Below are positions 1 to 11,100 of a stretch of DNA of 64,000 nt, one piece after another. Under the pieces are notes generated by a model, which was given only the letters and a program-made list of their open reading frames with translations, searched no databases and had not been told where the DNA came from. Source of the DNA: Telmatactis stephensoni (Eukaryota > Cnidaria > Anthozoa > Actiniaria > Isophelliidae); the NCBI GenBank assembly GCA_029948255.1, contig JALIZF010001434.1, positions 248,001 through 312,000 on the forward strand, read 5' to 3'. A program made the position numbers and the translations under genes. Each line of letters begins with the position of its first letter. Within the stretch, counting starts at the first letter, position 1.

Positions 1-1587
1 TGCTACAGAAATGTGGTATGCTTCAGGAATCTATAACACATAGTCCACTCGACTTTAAAGAAATATCTGGTGGTTGTTTAATTCTGAAGATTCGTTTTTC
101 GTTGTTACATGTCAGATATGCGCAAACAAATGTCTTAGTGATTAGCATGCAATAGTTCATCGATTTTATCATTTCGACTTCAGAACTCGTCTTCATGTAC
201 TACGTTCAGAATCAATGAGTTCAGCTTTCATCCTGAAAACACTTATCGTCAGATTTTCAATTTACCAAGGGTTTTGAAAGCCCAACGAAAAAAAAAAACC
301 CATTGAAAAAACGTTTTAATTTGGCCGGGAAAATAGGACGAGTTTGCTGTCACTAGACGAGTTTCCCGTCTCTAATATATATACGAATTTAACTATTAAA
401 GCAGAAATACAAGTTCAAAGCAACTTTCGTTGATCTTCTAAAAGGTACAAGGCCGGGTAAAATGCCAAAATTCTACTGAGAAATTCGTTTTTGGATCTAC
501 TTTAGACAAAAATTCGCCGTTTACGAAAATTTCCTGAGAACCTGGAAAACTCGTGACGTCACATGTGAAACAAGTTCTTTCAAGACATGCGTTGTTTGTG
601 GATACTAAATGGACGTTAATGTCTTCAAAACTACGAAAATGGTTTAAACGAGAAAGATATGTGACGTCATATGTGGCATTTCCGAAGAGACTACGAAAGT
701 AAGCCATTTGGATTTTGGTCTAGACGACACGGGTGAAAAACGCATTGCGCATACTCGGAAGTTTTAAATAAAACCATTGGAGGTTTAGTAAACCTTGAAA
801 GTTAAGAGCTGTCCGTGAAAAATTAGTGCTTGTTTTTTTCCTAAAACATCGATCGCTTTAGTTGTTCTCTTTCCCTTGTCAAATAATAGGCAACGAGAAA
901 TTCAGTTTAAAAAATGCGACGTTTCGACTTAGCCATAAGTCATTATCAAGCAATACGTCATTTATATAGTACGAGAAATTCGTATAATACATGACAGTTG
1001 AATCGACGATACTTTTATTTAATTTTCGAGCATGCGCAGTGCATTTTTCGGACGTGTCATTTTGGTCTAGACACAAAATGAAAACTGATGTCCACCAAGT
1101 GAAAAAATATTTTGAATCTCTTGAGAAGAATATCCAATATGATTGTGAATATATTTCGATTCAATTAAAGTTAGGCCAATTCCAAAGTTCTTCTTGACTT
1201 TGCATTTGGGCCTTGCAAGGAAGCCGGTTTGACTAATTCAGCCGATGCACTTTTATTGCTGTTGACGTGATTCTTTGTCTAATAATATAGATGAAAAAAT
1301 TACTCGATTCTGATTGGTCGAGAACAGTGCAGTTCAAGTGTAACACAGTGCAGAAGAGCTGTAATACAGTGCCGAAATTACATTTGAATTTATAATTTCA
1401 AAGTCGCATTAAGATCAATTTTTCCTTATACTGCTATTGTAAAACATAACCAAGAATTACAAATATGGAGGTTTTCATTCATTACGGTACATGTTTGTTT
1501 GAAAATTTTGATACTCTTTGAAAAACACACTCTTGCGAATTAATTCCAAATTGAACTCGAAACCGTATGATTACCTATACTAATCTC
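1..1587. other. intergenic, no gene seen
   Basis: AT-rich DNA downstream of the sulfotransferase gene. Short open frames occur on both strands, but none has a recognisable domain, splice structure or family resemblance. I see no RNA gene or clear terminal-repeat element. Confidence 0.5.
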
Positions 1588-2724
1588 CTAGCTATACACT
1601 GCTGGATACTTCAACAAAGTCATCACGTGTTTGCAGTACTTTTCAACTATCAAAATTTGACTACGATCCAGTTTAAACCTCCAGGAATCGATGAGTTTTG
1701 TAATATTGCGTCGTTCTGTAGCGTAACTGTAGTTCTCTTGGCGCGAGTTGATTTCTTTGGAGTGCGTACTTTTCTGAACCCACTTTGTGACGTCATCCGA
1801 GGGACGTAGTCCCGCGAACTTTATGACGTCACTGGAAGACTTCAAGATATCCTTAACAAGATCTTCGTAGCGTAACAGCTTGTATCTACCTGGGAGATTT
1901 TTTTCTGCCTCTAGAATAAATCTAATTGTATCGATCATAGATAAACAAAACTTTTTCACGCGGGTTTTAAAACTCGAAAATCGCGACTTCGCTGGCTTAG
2001 TGTACGATGGAGCCCATCCAACCGTCTCCATAGATGCCACCACAGCGCGCGGGTCGCGTATTAGTTGTAATATCCTTACATTAAACCCTGGTGTCATCAG
2101 GGGTTTGAAGAAATTCACAGTAAAATTAGGAATCCTATGTGTCAATAGTTTAACAACACGATGCCCCAAAGAAGAGCAGACTCGACTTGTAAATTTAGGC
2201 TCGAGTCGCCTGCAAATGTATCTCTTTTTACCAGTTTGCTTGTTTGTTTGATTGAATTTACAGAACGGTACAGTTAAAGCTCTGCTGGAGTAACGTCGAT
2301 GAGGCAAGTTGTTTAAGAAGCTCAGAAATTCGTCTTGTGTTTCCAAGCTACAAGAAAGGATATCGCTCAACAATCGAAGCGCACTTGACTCGTAGAAAGA
2401 AGAGTAAGCAAGCGTCGTGGACCTTAACACGTAAAATGGTTCATAAATGTAAAACACGTCCGAATGATGGTTAAAAATCTGTCCCAGAAACGACGATCCT
2501 GATCTTATGTGTGATAGAATGATCAAGTTTGTTTTTGGAATCTTGTCATCTCTTCGCGCGTTATCAATTTCTGTCCTTCGCGCGCGCGTCGTTGAATACG
2601 AGGTCCAAAGGCTCATAAATGTGGTTCCTGTTTTCAATACGATGTTGGAAGAAAATAAGTCTATTATTATGAAAACTAAGGCGATTAGGAGTTTACCCTT
2701 CATCGCAAAAACGGCCCGTGCCAT
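1588..2724 (-). CDS. Golgi carbohydrate sulfotransferase (CHST1/keratan sulfate Gal-6-O-type)
   Basis: A single uninterrupted frame of 378 residues. An N-terminal hydrophobic segment (about residues 10-30) fits a type II Golgi signal anchor. The motif SHIRSGSSFLGQIF (residues 71-84) matches the 5'-phosphosulfate-binding loop of Gal/GlcNAc/GalNAc 6-O-sulfotransferases, and RDPRAVVAS (223-231) matches the 3'-phosphate-binding motif. By family knowledge the enzyme would move sulfate from PAPS to sugar hydroxyls on glycans in the Golgi lumen. Length is close to vertebrate CHST1 (about 410), so it looks complete. An internal Met at residue 8 is an alternative start that keeps the anchor. Intronless coding regions are common in this family. 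The exact acceptor sugar cannot be read from sequence. Confidence 0.88.
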   Translation of the reverse strand: MARAVFAMKGKLLIALVFIIIDLFSSNIVLKTGTTFMSLWTSYSTTRARRTEIDNARRDDKIPKTNLIILSHIRSGSSFLGQIFNHHSDVFYIYEPFYVLRSTTLAYSSFYESSALRLLSDILSCSLETQDEFLSFLNNLPHRRYSSRALTVPFCKFNQTNKQTGKKRYICRRLEPKFTSRVCSSLGHRVVKLLTHRIPNFTVNFFKPLMTPGFNVRILQLIRDPRAVVASMETVGWAPSYTKPAKSRFSSFKTRVKKFCLSMIDTIRFILEAEKNLPGRYKLLRYEDLVKDILKSSSDVIKFAGLRPSDDVTKWVQKSTHSKEINSRQENYSYATERRNITKLIDSWRFKLDRSQILIVEKYCKHVMTLLKYPAVYS

Positions 2725-4173
2725 ATGAAGTGTCCCATCAACAGTGGTGTGACTGATGTGAAGTTTTTTGATGCCTTAGTCCATGATCTCAGTTCCCAGT
2801 CGTTTTTGTGAAGATTTGACGGGTAATTGTTAAACAATTCCAGAAAAAATGTTGAATAAGTTGGATTTTTTCCACGGTTGAACATGTGTCACTAACAGCA
2901 GGTTATCCAGTACGTTTTTACCATTCAATAGTTGGAACTTTCGTGGTTACGGTCGTGGGGTTCCTCAAGGAGCAATACGAGTTCCAGTTCTTGGTTTACT
3001 ACATATTGTCAAACGTTGTTCACTTGCCATGATGATAATACACGGAAAAAGAGGTTTCTAAATGCTTCTAAACAGTGATTATACAAATTTCTATTTGTTC
3101 ATTTGGTGGTTGATCAAACTCTGAAAAACAACGATAGAAAGATCAGTTTGATTGCTTATTGAATTACAATAGAGAACAATTTGATTGCATTACATTCAAT
3201 TGTAGGACGGGTTGTTCTGGCGAAAGCGTCGGAATTGATTAGCGCTATGTTCGTACTATGATATAGAATCAGCTAGAGGGATCATCATGGGTTAAAACGT
3301 CCAGCAAATTTTACCCTAAAATCTTTGAGTTAAAAGTAAGGAAATGGAAACTGTATTATCCTTCTTAATTCAAATCTGTCACAGCTGGACTAAAGTAAAC
3401 AAAGAGATTCTAGCGAAAATAATGGAAATTAATTGGCATAAATTAAAGCAAAGGAATGGCAAAAGAAAACAAAGAAAATTAAAAATAGGAAAAAGAAAGT
3501 AATTTAAATTAATTGGCATCAAATGTTATTTTTTTGTTCGTATTTAGTGAGAATTTAAGAGCATTTTTTAGAGCGACTGGTATTTTGAACAATATTTTTT
3601 GAAATGACAATTTCTAAACACAGAGTTCGGACATGGGCCACAAGCAAGAGTCAACAACCGGACTTTAGACATCCATTACTGTCTTCTGAACGTCAATTTT
3701 ATTAAAATAAAACGTTCTGGATTTTCAATGTAAAGAAGAACTCAGTTTAAGTGAAGGTTAATTTACCAGCGAAATGCATGGCGAACAAATATGGGCAACC
3801 TGTTGTATCAGTTGGCATACGCCTTCCCTCGAAACTGATTTTTAAAAACTTTAGAAACAAATTCTCTAAGCAGATTATCCCTTTCAGTTGATTACTTACC
3901 TGTAATTTATAAATTTACTGAATTTCGAAGATTCCCTCCTTTTTAGTAATTTTCTAAGCCGTTTTTTCTGTAATTATCAATCCAATAATCTTGTTCTTGC
4001 ATATTTGTGCAGTGACGCGCTTTAACCTGCTAGCAACGCTTTGATGATCATTTTGTTTTCCACGTCAAACTTGACAGATCTTAGAATGTAACTGACAAAC
4101 GGATGTCCTCACTCTGTGTTCTAAGACTGTTTGTTTGGAATTTCTAGGGACAAACTGATACACTAACAGCTAG
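2725..4173. other. intergenic, upstream of sulfotransferase
   Basis: No coding signal recognised. It should contain the promoter and any 5' untranslated exon of the sulfotransferase on the minus strand, but no clear core element stands out. Confidence 0.4.
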
Positions 4174-4498
4174 CAGGGTTCCCATTCCTGGTAAAACAAA
4201 ATTCCCTGACTTTTCACTGACTAAATCCCATTTTTCACTGACTTTTTAGTGAACACAAATTTAGAACAATTTCTATTCCACCGATATCAGCCTGCGGAAT
4301 TAAGCGGTTAAGGTTTGTACATGTGGAATTCCAAAGCCGAGACTGCTAAAAGGGCTGTTTGACCTTTCCAACACAAAATTCCCTGACTTTTGCAACATTT
4401 TGACAATTTTCCTGACCAAATTGAGAATTCCTTGACAATTCCCTGACCTTGAAAAATTTTAGGGATTCACTGACTTTTCAAGGTCAGTGGGAACCCTG
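4174..4498. mobile_element. MITE with CAGGGTTCCCA-type terminal inverted repeats (hAT-like)
   Basis: The left end begins CAGGGTTCCC and the right end finishes GGGAACCCTG. Inside are several degenerate repeats of TTCCCTGACTTTT. There is no coding capacity. CAGGG-type termini and about 325 bp length fit a non-autonomous hAT-like element. A clean 8-bp target duplication was not found, so the superfamily is tentative. Confidence 0.6.
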
Positions 4499-4682
4499 TC
4501 TAGACTTCGGATGGCCAGACAAACAGAATGAAAAACCCCTCTCCGGTCCTTAAAGTGTTTTACATCAATAGGGGCACTAAAAACAACAAAAGTTATTCTG
4601 ACTATCAGGGACAATTCACTCTCATATAAATAGTTCCTAAATAAACAATATATGTATACCAACCATTAGGTAAGGGAGGGAG

Positions 4683-5109
4683 GGAGCGTTGCGTGACGAG
4701 GCTAAACACGGCTGCGAGAGAGACTATTAAGTATCAAATATCTTATATTTATTATATTGTTTCAAAAATCTCTTTACAAGGACACAGCACCTTGTTGAGA
4801 ATCGAGTTCGAACATTGTGTCCACATTCCCAGAATACATTGTACCAGCGTCGAGTCCAATTTTTTCGCGCAAAAAAAGAAAAAAAGAAGAAAAAAAAAAG
4901 AAAAAAAAAAAAAGAAAAAAAAAAAGAAAAGTCAACGAACTTCAAACGTGGTTAAATACATTAGAAAAAAAACAAGACGACGTTAATAAAAAGAGCCAAA
5001 AGGCATGTCATTTTCTTTGAGTTAGCAGTCAGGACGTAAGGCTCCCTCGCAGCCGTGTTTAGCCTGCGTTGCGTGACGAGGCTAAACACGGCTGCGAGGG
5101 AGACTATTA
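4683..5109. repeat. snap-back repeat with two copies around a purine-rich tract
   Basis: At 5042-5102 a 23-bp arm (CTCCCTCGCAGCCG..) is followed after a 15-nt spacer by its exact inverse complement. A second copy of the right-hand half, including GTTGCGTGACGAGGCTAAAC, lies at about 4688-4726. Between them is an A/AAAAG purine tract (about 4869-4930). Translated frames across the purine tract are low-complexity artefacts. Confidence 0.75.
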
Positions 5110-5162
5110 GGACGTAATTTTGAATAGAAAGCAGCACATTGCCACGCGCGAGGCCACCGAGT

Positions 5163-8100
5163 TTATTTCGCTAATAATTTCATCTGCTTTTCTAAGGACT
5201 TTATGTCATCGTCTAGAGTAGCTTGTCTGTAGTCTTGAAATTCTTGTAATAGCATCTCACAGTGAGTCGATAACTCACTTGGGTTGGGTGTGTTTAGTAG
5301 AAGGTCGAAGAGTTTATTCCACAAGGCAACGTTCCAGTGTCTGAAATCACAGCGAAAATGAAATGTTACGATCGTAGAAATCGTTCAAGAGGAATCACAA
5401 GGAACTGTTAAAGCTGTCAGAAATTGGTTTCTATTCTTGGGTTGCACGTGACGTCACATAAACATTTGCTAGCAGTGTAAGCAGTTAATTAAGTGGGCCA
5501 TGAAGCTGCCAGTGTGTATGTGGGGCCCACAATAATTGGCGAAAGCTGTTGTGGTATATGGTGGTAGTATAAGGAGGCAGCATGGCCGAGTGGTCAGAGC
5601 GTTGGTCTCACAATCTGGCGGTCCCAGGTCCGATTCCCGCTCTGGCCACTAGCTGTGACTTGTTCCAATTTCGATTAGTTCAAATTCAGTTTCTCGGCCA
5701 TGCTTGTAATATAGCCAACTGGTTTGCCTCCTTGCCAGTTGGGATTCTTAATCCATTTACGTTTGATTTATATGATTTAGTTAGGATTTGTAAATTGAGC
5801 CGAAAAGCCCTGTTGAGGGAGTCTCAATCATGTATGTATGTATTTTTTTATGTATGGTGTCCCTGTCTTCACTGGAAGAAAAAGCTTATAAACCAAACTA
5901 AACTAAACTAAACTAAACTAAACTAAACTAAACTAAACTAAACTAAACTAAACTAAACTAAACTATAAACTAAACTAAACTAAACTAAACTAAACTAAAC
6001 TAAACTAAACTAAACTAAACTAAACTAAACTAAACTAAACTAAACTAAACTAAACTAAACTAAACTAAACAAATCAAACTAACCTAACCTAACCTAACCT
6101 AAGCAGGATAGTTTCATAATGAAACTTAGTACCTGTAATAATCAGTACAAAATTTCAGCACAAAAGCACGTTAGTTTTGTGCTAAAAAGGCAGCCCATTT
6201 CAACGTCCAAAACAGGAATGAATCATTTTCTACATTACCATGATAATGATGACGATGATATGATGATGGTGATCAAAATGACAAACATAACAAACAAGTA
6301 TTTCTTACCGTTTAAAACTCTTCATTGGCGTCCATCTTTTTCCGTTCTTCATATAGACTTTCATATACTCTCCATGAATAAGGCAATACATAACTCCTAG
6401 CAAGCCATAGGTATCCACCTAGACAATAATAGGGAAATATAACTGCTTATGACATTGACGTGAAGTTAATTAAAGCCGTTTTATTGCTTAGAAGTCGACA
6501 TTTTGCTGATGGTTCTGAATGAAAAGCATTCAAAGCCGTTTCGTGCCAAAAGCACCGTTTCCCGCCAACGAAACGTTCTACTATTGGTTGTGATCGAAAA
6601 CCATTTAAGTGTTCTCAGAAACCATTGAAGTGTTTCGCGCCAAACGCCCGCAAGTTCTAGTCGAAAACCATTTAATTGCGTGTTACGTAATGATCGAAAA
6701 CCATTCAAGTTTTTCGCGCCAAAATTTAACAAGAAACAGCTTTGCGCTTGGTTCTAATTGAAACACTATCAATTAAAGTCATTAGTGCCAAAAGTTTGTA
6801 CTTAAACGAGTAACCGTTATGTTAGTCCTTCTGAAGAAATCTACCTGTATCGTCCATGGCTGCTTGTTCCTCATTTCAATACACTGAAAACTTTCAGTAA
6901 AACAATTGACAGTAAACATAGTCCCAGGCGGAAACAAACGCATGTCGATGCTTCGACCAAAGTCGATCAATTTGAGGTTCAATTCTTTGGACGATGTGCT
7001 GTTGAGAAAATCAAATGTACGAATGTCTTAGTGCTAGTTATTGTCAAAAATGGGGTTAATGAGTCCGAACATTTGTGAAAAAGGCCGAAGAAAGAAAAAG
7101 GAAGAAAAGAAAAGAAAATGATAGGAAAGGGAAGAAAAAAGAAAAGAGAAAGTGGAAAGAAAACAAAAGAAAAGAAAAAAGAAAAGAAAAGCAAAAAGAC
7201 AAATGGAAAGAAAAGAAAAAAGTAGAAAAGAAAATTAAGAAAAGAAAAGAGCAAAGTAAGAAAAAGAAAGAAGAGAAAAAGAAAGGTAATTTGAATAAGA
7301 AAAGAAAAAAAGGGAATTGAACAAGAAAAGAAGCAGAACGGATAAACTTACCTTTCTAGAAGAAGAATGTTATCTGGCTTGATGTCCCCGTGAATAATAC
7401 CACAGCGGTGCATCGTTATGAGCATGCGCAATAAACCCCTAGCGAACGATACTGCTATTTCCTCGGTACATTTCTTTGTAGTTTTGTACATGTTCGCTAC
7501 ATCCTAAACGAGGGGAAAAAGTCACTTTATCTTTCCATGAAAATAGTTTTCTTACGGCAATACTTCCATCACATCCTCACCCCTCTCCCCCACAAAGACT
7601 CCCCCCTCCCCCCTAAAAAGATTGTCTGTGTCTTGACACTTCCGGTAAGTGGACACCTCCCATCGGCGGACATTAACCCTCGGTCTCATTTACACTGGTT
7701 CCTAGTCCCGAGGGTGACCCGAGCTTTCGGGAGGTTCAAAAGTAGTTAAAATGAATGGTCTTTATGTAAATAGTATAGCACGTTATAGTAATTCAACTGA
7801 TAAACTTGTACCAGTAAGTTTACCGTATTTACTCGAATAAGCGCCCCGGCGCTTATTAAATTTTTCACGTCTAAAACGGGGCGCTTATTCGGGGGAGGCG
7901 CTTATTCAGAGGGAGGAAGCGCGTACACAACTGTCAAAGTATGCTTTCCTCTTAATATCAATAATATCAATGTTATACTACTACAACAGTACTGGTATTA
8001 GTATACTATAAGGAGGTGCGAGGCGCTTATTCGGGGGAGGCGCTTATTAATTTTTTTTGGCCAAAGGGGGCGCTTATTCGGGGGAGGCGCTTATTCGAGT

Positions 8101-11100
8101 AAATACGGTACTGTTTACCTACCAGTAAGGTGCCTAGATGGCTGTATTGGTCCACCAAAACTGATCCATTGGCGTAGTTGTAGATTTTACTTGGATACAT
8201 AAACATTTCATGCTGTAGAACAAATCAGAAATATTTGAATTTGCAATACGTTTTGTTGGCTTGCGAGTGGTGCAAAGAAAACGCCAACGCAGTATAAAAT
8301 GCATTTCTCACCAAGAAAGTAAAAAAGTAATATTTATGCGTACCGTTCCTCTTGCACATTGTAAATCATCAATTCTTGAGTAAAGTTGACGACAAATGTA
8401 AAATTCCCAGTCGTTTGGTGTCTTTTGGACCTGAAAACAAGAACAAGATTAGAGGCAAATAAATGCAAGCGGCGAACCCACACGACACTCTGGTATGCAA
8501 GCTTTTCATTTTCGCGGTACCTAGGACACTTTTCCTACTGACTTATGACCAGTGCTTACTTCCAGGTTAATAATTTAGTAGATATTGATACTAACACATT
8601 ATTAGTAACTCATCCAGAGTCATGTACACGTGGTAGCCATCAGTATAAATATAAAGTCCCCATGGCTAGAACTGACATTTACAAATTTTCTTTCTTCCCT
8701 AGATCAATTAAGGAATGGAATGAACTTTCCAAGGACATAGTTAATTCAAATTCTCTAAATATTTTTAAATCAAAGCTCAATTTGATCTTATTTTAATATC
8801 ATATTTTGTTTTTCTTATATTATTTCATCTCGTTATTTTGTAAATATTTTTAGGATATTCTTTTAGTTTCTATTTTTTAGTTGGAGTGGAGGATTTTTAA
8901 ATCAAAGCTCAATTTGATCTTACTTTAATATCATATTTTGTTTTTCTTATATTATTTCATTTCGTTATTTTGTAAATATTTTTAGGATATTCTTTTAGTT
9001 TTTATTTTTTAGTTGGAGTGATATCGAAAGATCTTACCGACGATAATAAATGTAGATGTAGATGTAGACTTACCTTTAAAGTGACTTCAGTTTTATCGTT
9101 ATCATCAGCGTTCAGTTCAGAGTGTAATTTATAAGCACAGTAAACTTTAGCAAAGGCACCAGAACCAATGAGATGCTTAACTTGGTACAGGTCGTCTTCA
9201 CCTACACATGAAATACAAAGACTGTTACCAAGTGTCTTGAAACTGCCTCACAAATTCATCATGTTGCGAGAACAGATGTCGTCAAAGAAATATTTTACAG
9301 TTGGCGATTATAATGAAATGAGTGAACAAGTAGGTACCAACGAATAGTATCTGTGTCCACTGAAAAAATACTTGGTGACGACCCGGTTATTTAGGTGATT
9401 TTTAGATCGATGTAGTTAAAACTACATAATGATCGATCGATCTATATTATTGGGAATGGCGCAGATAAACTGAAAATATCATGCGTAAAAGACTGTTGAT
9501 TTGAACAAACAAACAAACAAACAAAAACCGGTAAACCTTCTAAATTAATTTAGTAAAAGTGCGGTAATACGGGTGACAAAATCGTGCAGGCTTTCGCGTA
9601 AAATTGTTGCATCGCAAGTTGTAAAGCAAAATGTTGTTCGTATTACCACGCAGCGTGCCACAGATTTTCTTTGTTGAGGCATTGTACGCCGAAGCAGCTT
9701 ACTCTACTCTGTGTAAGAACGAAAATTGTTGCGCGCTTAATAGTAATACAAGCAACTTTTTCTCTGCAATGCAACTTGCTACGTAAACAATGTTGCGCGA
9801 AAAGCTGCACGATTTTGCTGCCCGTAATGCCGCACCTCAACGATAATTATTATTAGAAAAGCGAAAATTGCAACACCTACAAGGACACAGGGCGTTGGAG
9901 AAAGGGGGATCGAAATGACAATCTTTTTGCATTTATGAGCACTGGGTATAATTGTACACGGTGTTTCTTACCCAAGTCTATTGCAAGTTTGTCTGCAATC
10001 CTTGGAAGATCGTCGTTACAAGTGAAGTAACCCTCGTATGAAGAGACCTTGGGTACAACGCTCTTCAAAAGTTTCTTCTCTACTTCATCACTAAATGGAT
10101 TCAAATCAGTCAAACCACCTTTTGTTCCAAGAGAAGTATTTTCTACAGTTCCTTTTCCAAAACCATGGCTGGGAATTTGATCATCCGGGCGTGGTTGGTC
10201 TACATGAACAATCGATTTCTGAACTTCGGAAACACTTCGGTGATCTTCAACAATGGACTCTAACTTCGTCGCTGCGGAGATGTGCTGTGATACGCTTCCA
10301 CGACCCGATGAAACAGTCGAGGATGAAGAGCTTGCCGTTGACCTAACATCTTCGTCGCTTCTTTCAAGTATGGGACTCAGAGCTTTATTGGGGGTGCAAG
10401 CAAACGTGTTAGCACCATACTCCAAATGATCATGCGCAGACGCTAGGTCAGCTTCTTGTTGTATAGGTAATTTAATGTTGCTTAAATCAAAGACGGGTGG
10501 TTCCATGCCTTGTGTGTACGGCGTGGATGCCATTCTTGCTGCCATTTTAAAACTGGAGGTGGCCAAGCCCTCTGTGACGTCATACATTGTCTTGCTGTAT
10601 ACGTCACCCTCCCTGTCGCCACAGAAATCTCGTGGGAATGCGTTTTCGTCATTTTCCATGACTTGGTCATCTTCGTCGTCGTCAGTTTTCTGGCACACAG
10701 GAATCCCGAGGGACGGTTGTAAGATTCCCGCAAAAGGTCGATTTGTTTTCTCTTGGAAGTAGTCACTTGGTGGCCTGAAAAATGGGATGAGAATTGAATA
10801 AAAATTTGAAAATGGGATCTAGAAAGGAATAAGTAAACGAAATCCAACAAGAAAGAGAATGTTGAATGAAAGGATAAAAACAGGAGTATAGTACTCGAGC
10901 AGTTTTCGTATGGCTGGGAAAACAGCACGGCCAAGACACGTTTACAGCAGGAATTTGGAATAGGGCGGATTTCGTATGAGTGTGAAAGAGACCGCGCCGT
11001 GACTGTATCAGTACAGTGGTATCTATAAAACATTCGAAATTTCTGCCGTAACTGTACCGTGCCGTTTTCACAGTCATAAGAAATGATGATGATGATGATG

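Noticed and set aside
900..960. GACGTTTCGACTTAGCCATAAG-like phrase, possible retroelement relic
   Set aside because: Such phrases occur near some retroelement ends, but no coding or terminal structure supports it here.
5579..5652. Functional tRNA gene
   Set aside because: A and B boxes are present, but an unrelated body and (AACTA)n tail follow, so it is the head of a SINE. The same holds for 41126-41193 and 46395-46466.
7075..7320. Lysine-rich 81-residue protein
   Set aside because: Translation of a purine tract; no flanking gene structure.
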